NCBI GenBank assembly: GCA_958450325.1
Contig: OY288243.1
Coordinates: 26,968,344 to 27,032,343, forward strand
Direction: 5' to 3'
Length of the DNA: 64,000 nucleotides
Source of the DNA: Agrostemma githago
Lineage: Eukaryota; Streptophyta; Magnoliopsida; Caryophyllales; Caryophyllaceae
A program made the translations under genes and the position numbers. The notes beneath the pieces are model-generated. The model made no database searches. It saw only the letters and a program-made list of their open reading frames with translations, and was not told where the DNA came from. This document shows positions 1 to 12,900 of the stretch, piece after piece; positions within the stretch are counted from its first letter, which is position 1, and every line of letters begins with the position of its first letter.

Positions 1-1883
1 ACTTTAATAGAAAACCAGGATCCTGTAATACATTGCATAATCCAGTTCGTAAATTGCTTTGGAAACTTAAATGCATCCAACATTTGCTCAAGAAAGCTCC
101 ATTGTAGGGAGTCAAAAGCTTTTCTGAGATCTATTTTCATCAAACATCTTGGGGTGATATACTTTCTTCCATAGCTTTTAATAAGAGATTGCGATAAAGC
201 TATGTTCTCGTGGATACTCCTTCCCTGAACAAAAGCTGCCTGTTCAGGTCCTATCAGTTCTTGCATCACTATGTTTAGCCTATTTGTTAGGATTTTGCTC
301 ACCGACTTGTAGAATACTGAACAGCAAGAAATGGGTCTGAAATCAAGAACCGTACTGCATATTTCCTTTTTTGGAATAAGTGTGATTGTAGTAGTGTTTG
401 CTTGTTTTATCATCCGTCCCTTCCTGAAGAACTCCCAAACTGCAGCACAATAGTCGTCTTTAATGATGTGCCATGAGGACTTGTAAAATTCCGAGGAGAA
501 GCCATCCGGCCCCGGACTCCTGTCTGACCCGATGTCAAAAACAGCAGCCCTAATCTCCCCCTCAGTGGGTATGTTGAGAAGCTGCTCCCAATAACTTTCA
601 TCTACTCTTTTACCCGTTTCCATAGTATCAGTATCTAGAGCACTGGTAGTATGAGATTCACCCAAAAGATCCATATAGTAATCAAGGAATCCCTGGGCAA
701 CCTCTTGCAATCCTACCCTAGAAACTCCTTTATTATCTGTTATGCTACCAATCACTTGTTGCTTCCGTCTCTCTTTTATCCTAGCATGAAAATAGGAGGT
801 AGATTCATCCCCATAAGCCAAATTTTCCATTTTTGATCGCTGCTGTAATATGCTAATTTCAGCCTGCTTAAGAGTTTTGTATTTATCCAATAACTCCTGC
901 TCCTTATTTATAAGGATTAATGAGAAAGGGTCCTTTTGAAGTGCATTTTGACACCTTTCCAAATCCTTTCCCACCTCATTTATTCTTTTGTCCAGGCAGG
1001 TATAGTTAAGGAAATGAAGATTTTTTAATGCAACTCGAACATTTCTAAGTTTGGTGAAGAGTTTAAACCCTTCAGTCCCATTTACTTTCATTCTCCAAGC
1101 ATTTTGGACAATCAAAGAGTATCGAGGATGATGAGTCCAGCAATTAAGGAAGCTAAACCCAACCTTCCTTCTCACATCATTAGAGAGATTAATCACAATA
1201 GGAGAGTGATCTGAAATACCTGACTCCAGAAAACAGGCATGAGAATCAGGAAAAGAAGTTACCCAATCCTCATTAGTTAATGCTCTATCCAGTTTTGACC
1301 ATACTCGAGTTGTGAATTCCTGCTTATTGGTCCACGTATATTCACATCCCTGTCCAGCCATTTCTATTAAATCATTATCATGTATACAATTGTTGAAATC
1401 ATTCATGTCCTCTTTTGCAGGTAGTGCGCCTCCTATCTTCTCTTGCACACTCCTTACAATATTGAAATCACCTAGTATAACCCAACTCTGAACATTATGA
1501 CTGATTTCCCTTAGCCCCTTCCAGAGATCAATTCTATCCTTTCCCTCATTTCTCCCATAGACTATAGTCATAAAAAACTCTTTCCCATCAGCATAATTCT
1601 GAATATGACTGTGTATAAATTGCTCGTGAACCTGAATGATCTTAACCCCCGTGGTGCCAGGGTTCCAAATTAACCAAATGCGGCCATTATAATGGCATTC
1701 ATAATTACACCGCACATTATAACCACTGAACATAGTTCTGATTATTTTATGACTGCTATGTTCCTTGATTCTGGTCTCTATCAGCCCCAAAACATCAATC
1801 CTATTGGTTTTTAATAACCTCAAAACCTCCTGCTGCTTTATTTTCTCATTCCCCCCTCTAATATTCCAACTTGCTATTTTCAT
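1..1883 (-). CDS. L1-like ORF2 protein, endonuclease-reverse transcriptase (C-terminus cut by window edge)
   Basis: I translated this stretch by eye and saw no stop in about 627 codons. The N-terminal 230 residues are an APE-type endonuclease: SWNIRGG at the start, LIETRIK with the catalytic Glu near residue 36, LGDFNIVR near 140, SKLDRAL near 200 and SGISDHSPIV near 225. The RT follows: SPGPDGFSSEF, TLIPKK, FRPISCC and the motif A region KIDLRKAFDSLQW, close to the window edge. The start ATG at 1883-1881 overlaps the ORF1 stop in the sequence ATGA. The protein would nick target DNA and prime reverse transcription of the element RNA from the nick. The FADD motif and the C-terminal zinc domain lie beyond the window. 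Confidence 0.87.
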   Translation of the reverse strand, partial: MKIASWNIRGGNEKIKQQEVLRLLKTNRIDVLGLIETRIKEHSSHKIIRTMFSGYNVRCNYECHYNGRIWLIWNPGTTGVKIIQVHEQFIHSHIQNYADGKEFFMTIVYGRNEGKDRIDLWKGLREISHNVQSWVILGDFNIVRSVQEKIGGALPAKEDMNDFNNCIHDNDLIEMAGQGCEYTWTNKQEFTTRVWSKLDRALTNEDWVTSFPDSHACFLESGISDHSPIVINLSNDVRRKVGFSFLNCWTHHPRYSLIVQNAWRMKVNGTEGFKLFTKLRNVRVALKNLHFLNYTCLDKRINEVGKDLERCQNALQKDPFSLILINKEQELLDKYKTLKQAEISILQQRSKMENLAYGDESTSYFHARIKERRKQQVIGSITDNKGVSRVGLQEVAQGFLDYYMDLLGESHTTSALDTDTMETGKRVDESYWEQLLNIPTEGEIRAAVFDIGSDRSPGPDGFSSEFYKSSWHIIKDDYCAAVWEFFRKGRMIKQANTTTITLIPKKEICSTVLDFRPISCCSVFYKSVSKILTNRLNIVMQELIGPEQAAFVQGRSIHENIALSQSLIKSYGRKYITPRCLMKIDLRKAFDSLQWSFLEQMLDAFKFPKQFTNWIMQCITGSWFSIK

Positions 1884-3469
1884 TGGCTTTTGTCAGGAGG
1901 AACAGGCTCCACTACAGGGATCATTTCACCCTCAACCACTAAGTCAGAATCAAGGATTTCTTCTTCAGTTTCCTGCTGCAGTGCAGCATACCTGTTAGGC
2001 GTGTGAAGGGATGTGAGTTCCTCTTCATCGCCTTTCCTTATTTCCTTCTTCTCGAGCATTCCCATGGATCCCTTCGCCCTTAAGCCTAACCCATTGCATC
2101 CTGAGCGCTTAGCCACAGGGATAAACTCAGAATTTAGATCAGTAGGAGGTTGATGGCCTAGCTCCAAGCATCCTGAGCCCATCTCCTTACTGTCCTTCCC
2201 AAGCTCTCCCGTAGCATCCACACCTAGCATATGGGGTCCTGAGCCAGCGAGTAAGCCTCCATGGTGCTCAACCCCCAGGGGTTCTGAGTGCATTACAGTG
2301 GGGTGAGTAACTGGGTCAGACTTGACTCCAATATTCACCACTGAGGTACCACCTATCCCTGGAGATTCTTTCTTCTTTGGCGTATAGCGAGTAGCATTAT
2401 GCACCATTCCAGCTCCTTGAGCCATCTTCTTACGCTCCCATTTGCAACTGTTCTTAAGGTGCCCCAACTTGCCACATCCCACACAATAGAATGGCAACCA
2501 CTCGTAGTCAATGCGTTGCACTGATTTCTCGCAATATGGGGTGTTAATGGTAACAGCATTAGGGAGTTCTTTTGAGACGTCAACCTCAATCATTATCCTC
2601 GCAAAAGAGATCTTCTCTTTGTAGGTAGTTGCAGTGTCAGCAAACATGGGTTTCCCCACTTTGCTAGCAATCTTGCTTAAGATTGGAACTGTCCACAAGA
2701 ATGGATCTAGATCTGGTAGGATTACCCAAACAGGGATAAGCGATGTTCTATCCATTTCCTGCGAAAAAGAGGGGTTCCATACCTTCAGTACGATTGTATG
2801 ATTGCCAAATTTCCATGGACCTCCTTTAAGGATTGTGTCCATATCTTCTTGGCTTCCAAATCGAAAAGAAAACCAACCACGCTTGAAGTATTGGACTACT
2901 GGTTGCTTGACATGGCTCCATGTCTTGGTAACATAGTCAATGAGCTGTTTAAGAGATGGTTTGGCTCCAAGAATATTCCCCATTAGAGTATATTGCCATA
3001 GCTTCAATTCATCTTCAAACTCCTCCATATCAATGTCAATCTCCATAGAGTTAGCACTATTCTCATCATAGAATAGCCCCATCCCTACTTTATTTTCCTT
3101 AGTCCTATGTAGCCAAGACTTCGATTCAATCTTCTCCGTCTGGGTTACAGGAATGGAATCCTCTGCTTCCTTTGTAATCGGATTTTCAAAAGATTCACCA
3201 TTAGTTTCTAAGCCCACTTTACCATCCATTCCTGAGTTCTTTGAATTCTCCTGAATCTTTGATCGCGACGCTGAGAAGGCACGATGAATCAGGTCATTAA
3301 TACTCGGAGTTGTCAGATTTTCTTTGGTTCGGGTTTCTGTTTTCTCCTTCGTTGATGGAAGATCATCCTTAATTCCAGCATCCATGGAGTCTCCAAGAGA
3401 TCGCACATCATTTTGCGTAATTTTCCTTGGCCTTCCCCTTCCTCTTCCTGTTGGCGCTAAACTCGTCAT
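1880..3469 (-). CDS. L1-like ORF1 protein: AT-hook, DUF4283-type domain, CCHC knuckle
   Basis: An intact 529-residue ORF. Residues 7-15 read GRGRGRPRK, a textbook AT-hook core. The middle (about 150-330) has the plant LINE ORF1 pattern: KLWQYTLMGNILGAKPS, YFKRGWFSFRF, DMDTILKGGPWKFG, PVWVILPDLDPFLW. A zinc knuckle FYCVGCGKLGHLKNSC (C-X2-C-X4-H-X4-C) follows near residue 335. The C-terminal third is a low-complexity hinge ending PPDKSQ. The family is thought to coat the element RNA and escort it to chromatin. The stop TGA overlaps the ORF2 ATG. The AT-hook suggests binding to AT-rich minor grooves; that is inference. Confidence 0.92.
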   Translation of the reverse strand: MTSLAPTGRGRGRPRKITQNDVRSLGDSMDAGIKDDLPSTKEKTETRTKENLTTPSINDLIHRAFSASRSKIQENSKNSGMDGKVGLETNGESFENPITKEAEDSIPVTQTEKIESKSWLHRTKENKVGMGLFYDENSANSMEIDIDMEEFEDELKLWQYTLMGNILGAKPSLKQLIDYVTKTWSHVKQPVVQYFKRGWFSFRFGSQEDMDTILKGGPWKFGNHTIVLKVWNPSFSQEMDRTSLIPVWVILPDLDPFLWTVPILSKIASKVGKPMFADTATTYKEKISFARIMIEVDVSKELPNAVTINTPYCEKSVQRIDYEWLPFYCVGCGKLGHLKNSCKWERKKMAQGAGMVHNATRYTPKKKESPGIGGTSVVNIGVKSDPVTHPTVMHSEPLGVEHHGGLLAGSGPHMLGVDATGELGKDSKEMGSGCLELGHQPPTDLNSEFIPVAKRSGCNGLGLRAKGSMGMLEKKEIRKGDEEELTSLHTPNRYAALQQETEEEILDSDLVVEGEMIPVVEPVPPDKSQ

Positions 3470-3506
3470 GTGGTCGTTAATGGTGATCGCTAGAGAAACT
3501 TCCCTA

Positions 3507-3510
<4 letters not shown>

Positions 3511-3589
<79 letters not shown>
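3511..3589. repeat. (ATT)n followed by T45 tract between copies A and B
   Basis: About 11 ATT units, then a run of about 45 T. Read on the minus strand this is the poly(A)-like tail of copy B followed by AAT units. It joins the 5' end of copy A to the 3' terminus (CTTGC) of copy B. It is the first of ten such junctions in the window. Confidence 0.97.
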
Positions 3590-3591
<2 letters not shown>

Positions 3592-3701
3592 AAGAAAGGT
3601 ATTCTCTTATTCATCCATGTAGGGAAAATGAGAGATGGTCTTACAAAAAGTCATATCCTTTATCTATGTTTAAAAAACAAAGATATTAAGTAAACAAGCC
3701 A

Positions 3702-6700
3702 CTATTGTAATAATGCTATACTCGGAAATGTCAACCTTAAGCGAGCTATTACTTCAATCTTAATCATGGCTTCTCGTTGTTGGATAGTCTTCTCAATACC
3801 ATGGAAAACTCTATGATTACGCTCATCCCAAATATTATATACAACCGAACACATCGCCACCTTATGCCAAACATTTCTCCACTTGTTACGTTGCAGGAAA
3901 CTAAGTTTCCTGAACTCTTTTCGTATATCCTTGCCGGCCTTCTGAATTTGTAACCAAGCAAGAATGACTGACAGCAATTGATAAGAATACGGACATCTGA
4001 AGAACAGATGCTGGTGCGATTCCAGGTCGTGTTCACATAAATTGCAACGATTTACGATGATCATTCCTCTCGATTGCAATCTGTCGACAGTGGGTAATTG
4101 CTGCTGTATCGCGAATGATGAAATAACCTTCTGTTTTGGTATGATGTAAACAGACAGCAACGCTTTCAGATGTTGAATTTTGCAGAGGGGAGCACGGAAC
4201 CAGCTATAGCTTTTCCTGGAGTTAAATTTGTTAGCAGAACCTCAACTTAATAGCAGCTTTTTGCTATCCTCGGTACTTCCAGTTCTGTGCAGTAGCTCGT
4301 TTTTAATTTGAATTATGCTTCTTATTACGTCTGAGTGTCGATCCTTGGTCTCAAGAGTCCAAATGGATCCATACTGTAGGACATAAAGCTTCAGCCATCT
4401 TGTCCAAAGACTATCATGCCCGGATTCAAGCTGCCATAACCATTTTGCAATAAGCGTTTTGTTCCACGAGAGAAGTTCCTTTACATTAAAACCTCCTTCA
4501 ACCCACGGAGCACAGATAGTCTTCCAACTTTTCATACACAATTTCTTTTGAGTCATGGACCCTGACCAAAAAAAATCCTTGCAAAGCCGGTTAATGATCT
4601 TGAGGACATTCGTTGGTAATAGGGCAGCTGCACACCAAAAATTGACGATACCGAAAATAACCGAGTTAAGCAATTCAATACGACCAGCATAAGAGAATGA
4701 ATTAGTAGACCAGTGCATTAATGCATTTTGAATCTTCGTAATCAGGCTGCCATAGTTGGTAATATTATTCTGAATGGAGTTTAGGGGCATGCCCAGATAT
4801 TTACAAGGAAGATGCCCTTCAATGAATCCTATAGCGGCGAGGATCTCCTCCTTTACAGGTACTTTTACACCCCCGAAAAAAACTTCTGACTTCTCCTGAT
4901 TGACACACAAACCAGACATCAAAGAGAACTGATGCAAAGTGTTTTTAACTGCTACCACAGAAGGTACATCGCCCCTTGTAAAGACCATAAGGTCATCAGC
5001 GAAAACTAAATGAGTAAGTTTAAGTTTTGCACATTTAGGATGTGTAGACACATTATGTTGTTCTCCAATTCTCCTCAAATACCTGGAAAGAACTTCCATG
5101 CTTAATACAAATAGATAGGGTGATATGGGGTCACCCTGTCTAATCCCACTTTCGCCTTTGAAAAAACCGACAACACCTCCGTTCAGTTTGAGAGAGAACC
5201 ATGGGCTGGTGATGCAGCTCATGACCCAAGTTATGAACCGAGGAGGAAAATTCAGTGTTTCAAGCATATGTTTAAGGAAAGGCCATTGTAGGGAGTCGAA
5301 AGCCTTCCTCATATCGATCTTAATCAAACACCTGGGAGTGAGGAGAGATCGTCTGTATCCTTTAATCAGGGACTGAGACAAAACGACATTATCATGGATG
5401 TTTCTCTGAGCTGTAAAAGCTGCTTGTTCCGGGCCAATAATGTCAGGCAATACCACTTTGAGCCTATTTGCTAAGATCTTGCTAATTGTCTTGTAAACAG
5501 TTGTACAACAAGCAATAGGCCTATAATCCAAGACACTCGAGCATACAGGTTTTTTAGGGATAAGAGTAAGAAGAGTGGTGTTTGCTTGTTTACACAGTTT
5601 CCCCGTCCTAAAAAACTCCAATATGGCAGCAGTAAAATCATGACCCACAATGGGCCAACTTGCTTTAAAAAACTCGGCCGAGAAACCGTCTGGGCCAGGA
5701 CTCTTATGAGTCCCAATAGTGAACAAAGCATTCCTGATTTCATCTATAGATGGTATAGCTTGAAGAGAAGACCATACCTTCTCAGATAAAGTAGGATCTT
5801 TGCAAAGAAATTTAGTATCCAGGGGTTGAACCTTAATTGAAGACCCAAGCATGCTCTTATAATAGTCTATAAAAGCGTTAGAGACCTCATTCTGCCCCAC
5901 ACAAACCTTACCAAATCTGTCATTCACAATGCCCACAACCTGCTGCTTATTCCTCTCTTTAATTCTGTTATAGAAATAGGAGGTGGATGAATCATTAAGA
6001 GAAATAAAATCAACCTTAGCCTTTTGAGCAAGGATACTCATGGCAGAGGACTTAAGTTCCTTGTACTTAGATAATAGCTCGCTCTCTTTATGCATTAATT
6101 CTGCGGAAAGAGGCGAGGCCTGCAATGCAACCTGACAAGCTTCCAACTCGTTACCGGCATTTTTTAGTCTATCATCCAGGGAAGAGAAGTTATTTCTATG
6201 GATCTGTGTTAGGTGCTGCTTAACCTTTTTTAGTTTCGAGAAGAGTTTAAAACCCTCCTGCCCATATACCCTTTCCTGCCAGGCATTTTTTACTGCATCA
6301 TTATAACCAGGGTCAGCAATCCAGCAATTCAAAAAGGAGAATCGGTGAGGTAACCTGTTAGGCTTTAAGACCTTCACCAGCACAGGAGAGTGGTCCGAAA
6401 CACCTGAGGGCATGTTCACAGCATAAGACTGAGCAAATGAACTACTCCAAGCAGAGTTTACAAGGGCACGATCCAGTTTGGACCAAACCCTTGTTCCCTC
6501 TTCTTGTTTGTTAGTCCAAGTGTATTGGCATCCTGTGGTAGGAAGATCATCTAAACCACATGATCCAAGACAAGCATTAAAAGCTAATATTTCGGCCAAA
6601 TTAGGATCCGTGTTACTGATCCTCTCATTTACATCCCTTACTACATTAAAATCTCCAAGAATGAGCCAATTTCCAACCCCTTGCTTGAGTTGCAAGAGAC

Positions 6701-7067
6701 CCGCCCATAATTCTTCTCTTATTCCTCCATCATTAGTGCCATAGATCATTGTGATGTCCATATGACTATTTGATGCACGATGTAGCACCTTACAATGCAT
6801 AAATTGTGCATGAGTATATGTAATTTGAACAGAAACAGTAGATTCCTTCCAAACAACCCAAATTCTACCATTATAGTGGGAAGTATAATTATGCTCCACC
6901 CTAAAATTCGAGTAATATCTCTTTACTACTTTAGTAGCCTTTGAACTCTTGATTCGAGTTTCCAATATCCCCATAAGATCCACCTGATTTGCTTTAAGAA
7001 AATTAAGAACTTCTATCTGCTTCAGAGGATCGTTACCCCCTCTAATGTTCCAAGAGGCTGTGATCAT
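3702..7067 (-). pseudogene. L1-like ORF2 (endonuclease-RT-zinc domain) with one nonsense codon
   Basis: A single reading frame of 1122 codons with one TGA at 4244-4242, at a position where copies D and F have Trp (RSW, QSW), so it is probably a TGG to TGA change. Endonuclease residues are intact: E36 in ILETRIK, D139/N141 in LGDFN, SDH at 224-226. RT motifs are intact: LIPKK, DYRPIACC, KIDMRKAFDSLQW, SGIRQGDPISPYLFVLSM, VFADDLMVF near residue 690. After the stop the frame continues into a zf-RVT-like segment, NRCNLCEHDLESHQHLFFRC. Loss of the last roughly 180 residues would remove the C-terminal zinc domain. Starts at ATGA overlapping the ORF1 stop. Confidence 0.92.
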
Positions 7068-8650
7068 GGTAATTTATCAGGAGGGATAGATGCCCTATCC
7101 TCTTTATCCTTCCTTTTACTAGCATCATTGTCTAGCATATATCCACCCCTGCATCCTGATTGTTGCATAGAATGTGTAGAGTTTTGAACAGCCTTAGGCT
7201 CTTCATCAATCCCCTCAATGACAGCAAAACTATTGGATAGCGTTAATACTGGTCTTTCAGGCTCAACATGGATCTTTTTAACAGATCCCGTATATCCTTT
7301 TGATCTAGCTTTGGTAATGAAATCAGTCAGTACATCCCTCTCTGTGCATTCTTGATGCGCTATAGGCTGCTCAATGGGAGTACCTATGTCTCTCCCCTGA
7401 GTATTGCCAACCTCAGTGAGAGAGTCCATAGCCTTATCCAGTTGAGGGCCTAAGGTACCACCTAGCACAGTAAGTCCTTCATTCACCCCATTTATATCCC
7501 CTTTAGGCTTGTACACCTGTTTGGATTGTTGTTTCTTTTTCATCAGCTTACAACTAGGTTTTAGATGCCCTAGTTTTTTACATTCTTGACAGAAATAAGG
7601 GACCCATTCGTACTCCACTTGCTGAACAAACTGCCCAATAATTGGAGCATTCACCATAATAGCTTCAGGTAGGTCTGTAGACACATCGATTTCAACTAGA
7701 ACCCTAGCAAATCCCAAACGAGCTTGTGTGGTAGTGGTCATATCAGCAAACAATGGCTTACCGAGTTTACTGGCCAGCTTACTTAACACAGTTTCTGTCC
7801 ATAGAAAAGGGTCAAGATCCCTAAACAAAACCCAAATAGGGACTATAGAGATACACTCTATATCCTTAGAGAAGGTGGGAGTCCATTGTTTAAGGATGAT
7901 AGAATGCACACCATATTTCCAGGGTCCACCCTTGAGGACATTGTTCATATCCTCTAAAGAAGTGAAGCTAAAGCTAAACCACCCTTTCTTAAAGATTTTA
8001 ATGGCAGGTGAACTAACAGTGGTCCAGTTTTTTGCTACAAAATCCTTCATCCCTTGAAGTGTAGGCTTTGCCCCTATCACATGTCCCATAAGAGTAAACT
8101 GCCATTTTTTAAGTTCGTCCTCAAAGTCATCAAGCTCAATATTGATTTCCTCAGCTTCGACACAAGACTTATCGAAATAGAGTTCCATTCCAATATTCTT
8201 TTGTCGATTAACAACATCATTCCATTTTTTAGACCGAGTTTCAAGATTAACAGGATTAGCATCTGATTGTACCTTCTCAATTGGGGGTTTCTGCGACTCC
8301 TCCACAATTTGTGACCCAGACTTAATAGAGAGAGCTTTGTTTATCAAATCATTGATCAAGTTAGCAGAGCGAGGGGGCGATACCTCAGCGTCGTCAATGG
8401 CATTCGCCATGGAAGGATTCAACGTAGCTCCATCCTGATTATGTCCACCGCTTCCATCACTAGCTGAAAGAACACCAGAATCAGGTCCCGGAGTTCCCGC
8501 CATTTTTGAACTTTGCTGTGAGTTCGATCTCAGAGAAGGCCCATTCACAACATTACTGCTTTGATTCCATGAAATGGTTGTATCTGTATCGGTTTGAGAG
8601 TTCTTCCGAGGTCGTCCACGACCTCGAGGTAAGCTTGGAGCCATAGCCAT
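7064..8650 (-). CDS. L1-like ORF1 protein of copy B
   Basis: An intact 528-residue ORF. The N-terminus has the AT-hook-like PRGRGRPRKNSQ (residues 8-19). The DUF4283-type region shows KKWQFTLMGHVIGAKPT, IFKKGWFSFSF and GGPWKYG. The knuckle is YFCQECKKLGHLKPSC, with the usual Gly before Lys-Leu-Gly-His replaced by Lys. The C-terminus ends PPDKLP, and its TGA stop (7066-7064) overlaps the ORF2 ATG. It is well diverged from copy A over the N-terminal and hinge regions but the same length, so A and B are related subfamilies rather than recent duplicates. Confidence 0.92.
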   Translation of the reverse strand: MAMAPSLPRGRGRPRKNSQTDTDTTISWNQSSNVVNGPSLRSNSQQSSKMAGTPGPDSGVLSASDGSGGHNQDGATLNPSMANAIDDAEVSPPRSANLINDLINKALSIKSGSQIVEESQKPPIEKVQSDANPVNLETRSKKWNDVVNRQKNIGMELYFDKSCVEAEEINIELDDFEDELKKWQFTLMGHVIGAKPTLQGMKDFVAKNWTTVSSPAIKIFKKGWFSFSFTSLEDMNNVLKGGPWKYGVHSIILKQWTPTFSKDIECISIVPIWVLFRDLDPFLWTETVLSKLASKLGKPLFADMTTTTQARLGFARVLVEIDVSTDLPEAIMVNAPIIGQFVQQVEYEWVPYFCQECKKLGHLKPSCKLMKKKQQSKQVYKPKGDINGVNEGLTVLGGTLGPQLDKAMDSLTEVGNTQGRDIGTPIEQPIAHQECTERDVLTDFITKARSKGYTGSVKKIHVEPERPVLTLSNSFAVIEGIDEEPKAVQNSTHSMQQSGCRGGYMLDNDASKRKDKEDRASIPPDKLP

Positions 8651-8734
8651 GGTGGATCGTGCGAAAGAAGTTGAAAAGCGGTTATGAATTTCAGAGGATT
8701 CTTTCTAGAGAGAGAAAGTTTCTTTCACCAAGCG

Positions 8735-9933
<1,199 letters not shown>

Positions 9934-9967
9934 GAATTGAATTTTATTGATGAATCAAAAATGCAGT

Positions 9968-12900
9968 TTACAAAAAATTGGTGGGCAGCCGAGATACAAT
10001 CTGGGCCCCCACCCCCTTAGCTATAGCAAAGCTTAGCCTAGTAAAAATAAAAGGAGCAGCACGTGCTCCGGCATCCTGCGCTATCGAAAATTTTTGAATT
10101 CTCTTGAGTAAAGCGATAGCATCCGCCTCTAATTCCCCCAAAGAAGAAAAGGAAAAAGGTAAGAAACCATAACCAAGGCCCACGCACAAGTCCCGATACT
10201 TAGCACATTTGCGCCGAGCAGCGTCACCCACAGCACGACCTGGCATGAAATCGGAAAGCCCGGACTGGGTCAAAGGAGAAGACCCGGTAAGATCTACACA
10301 AACATCACGCCCCTGGTCCCACGAATAAAGGAGCAAATCCGCAGGACGGAAGGATCTGTCACGGTCATCGATCAAGCCAATATCGACCTCCTTACCTGCC
10401 GAAACCCCGGAACGAAAACAGATATCCAAGAGAGTGTCACGAACGAGGTTATGTCGGTGCTTAATACCAACAACACCCGCACATGACACGGCATGGTCCC
10501 CATAAATGTCGTCCCGAAAAACCCGAGAGCAGGCAGAACACGGCCCAGGCAGGGAAAACAAAGGAATGCCCAAACGATAGCTAAGCACACACCGATATGT
10601 CCGCCCGTTCATAGTCTGACCCAACCCAGAAATAGGGACAGCACGCAGCCAATCAGAAGCATGACGGCCTTGCTGAGACTTCCATAAAGCAATCTGGCGA
10701 GAGGTCAAAGAGTAAACGGATTCTGCAGCAGACACAACCCTCGTGAAATATAAATCTGCCAAGGACTTCATAAGTTTGGGGGCAGCAATCTCACAAGGAT
10801 TACACACAACAGAACCCAGTACCTCCTTAAACCTACACAAGGCTGCATCGAAAGCCGGGCCAGAAGCCGAGACACCTGTAGAACGGAGCAACATAGCCTG
10901 CAAACCCAAAGACTGCAGCCGAGATGCCACAAAGGCATAATGAAGGACATCTCCCGCGGCGTACACCCCAAGCCCCCCCAAAGAAAATGGAAGGGTGGCA
11001 AGTCGCCACTGCCACTCGCCAAAACCGGGCCCAGACGCAGTAACAATACGTTCTAAATGAGAACGGAGTGCCCCGTCAAAAGCAAGCTTAGCCGACTCAA
11101 AAACAGTGGGTGAGCAAGTACGTAAGGCAAAATAAAGTTTGGAAATACCGGTACAAGCCCGAAGCAACAGCAACTCACACTGCGGATCATCAAGCAGAGC
11201 GACAGAACCCATAAGCGCAATGGTTCTCGACACTCTACTCATCACAAGCCCACTGCTGAACTCATGGCATGTACTAACAGGCCCGCCAAGGACTTTTACA
11301 CCACGCATCGGTCGGGCAATTGCAGGGGGAAAGACGCCCGGGAGCTTGCTCCTAGGATCTTCCGTAGGCCAAAAAACTTCGGTTTTACCGACATTAAGGT
11401 GAAGCCCCAATCGAGGACCATCAGCCATAATCAGATCCAGAACCTTCCCCACAATCAAGGTATCCCCGACGATAGTGCCATCATCCAAGTACCAAGCCTG
11501 CAACCTCAAATCAAAGGAGTCCCTGATCTTACAAACCAAAGGATGTAACACCAAAGAAAAAAGCAGAGGACCCAAAGGGTCACCCTGCTGGACCCCCTGA
11601 CAAGACCACAGGCTGTGGTCACCAAAATATAACCGGGCAGGACTAGAATAACAAAATTCCACCCACCGAGAGAGAACAGGGCAGTGACAACGAACCTCGC
11701 GCAACATGACCTCTCGATCGACCATGTTGAAAGCATTCTGAAAGTCGACCAAGAGCATGGAAAGGCCCACCTCAGCACCCTGGTCCTCAACAAGCCTGTT
11801 CAAGGAATGCAAGATAGCCTCACCCCCACCAGATACCCCAACTCCAAACTGAAGGCCAGAAAAATAGCCACTCAGCGATGGACCGATCAGGAAAGCACCA
11901 ACCTTAGAGACAAGTCGTCTCCAAATCGTACCAACAGCAATAGGACGAATGCCCCCACCAGGCTTAACAAGCGGGGTGAGCGGAGCACTAGCAATGTACT
12001 CCCCGAGGACCTGCGGGCAGCTGCCCTCGAGAAAGAGATTAACCACCCGAGTGACAGATGCGATCAAATCATCCGAAACAGCAACTGCAGCACCACTCAA
12101 ACAATCCAAAAGGTGTTGGGCACGAAAACCATCCCTCCCACAGGAAGTGCCACGCGGGAAACCCCTAATCATATCCAGAACCACAGACGCAGACGCGGTA
12201 AGGGAACGGTGATTACCAGGCAAAGGTGACAAGACGGGAGAAGGAACGGCGGGGTGCTTATCCTTCAAAGCCACAAGAGTGTCATCCGAGTAAGGAGCAA
12301 CACCAGAGGAAGAAAGCACCCGAACAGCAGCAGTGTAATGTCCGTCACAAATCTTCCTCCGACACTGCCTAATGTTGAGTTCACTTAAGTCAAGGTCCTC
12401 ATTCACACTAAAAGAAGGAGCAACCTCAGCCAAAGAGTCTTGCAAAAGCATCAAACGACCGCCCGGCTCTCCCCAACAACGAATGGCACTAGAAATACTC
12501 TCCTCCTGACGTTGCCGCCGAATAACTGAACGACACTCAAGATTACTCCTTGGGGAGAAAGACTTAAGTATGCAAAGGGGCAACGCAAGTAAGGTGACCC
12601 AACAAGAGAGATCACGAGGAGAGGCAGCCACCTCATCGAGGGCCCCCCTAAGAACCCGAGAAAAACCTAACCGACACTTAGGGGGGATGGATTTAACAGT
12701 ACGTAACCCCTTGGCTAGCAAGCGATCAAGAGAAGCCACATTAAACCCAACATCCGGAGGACCAACAACAGAACAAGACGACGAAACAGCAGGGGCAGAA
12801 GGTCGGGGAAAGCCGTATAGAACAAAACGGATAACACCATCACCGCAATTAGGAGCCTCAACAGACTCCCCATTGTGTTTACACCCTTTGCTATGAGTGT

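Larger units (their letters stand above)
1..3510 (-). mobile_element. L1-like LINE copy A (3' end outside window)
   Basis: Non-LTR retrotransposon read from 3510 leftwards. It has a very short 5' leader (about 40 bp, containing TTTCTCTAGCG, similar to the leaders of copies B, D and F), then ORF1 and ORF2. The left window edge cuts ORF2 inside the reverse transcriptase domain, so the 3' end is not visible. The 5' end abuts an ATT/poly-T tract at 3511-3589, beyond which the 3' end of copy B begins. Both visible reading frames appear open, so this copy may be young. Family assignment rests on the APE-type endonuclease plus RT order and on the zinc-knuckle ORF1. Confidence 0.9.

Noticed and set aside
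11684..12896. Plus-strand frames opposite the RLE-C ORF (and opposite H and I)
   Set aside because: Shadow frames of a GC-rich coding region; their sequence changes wherever the minus-strand protein is conserved.
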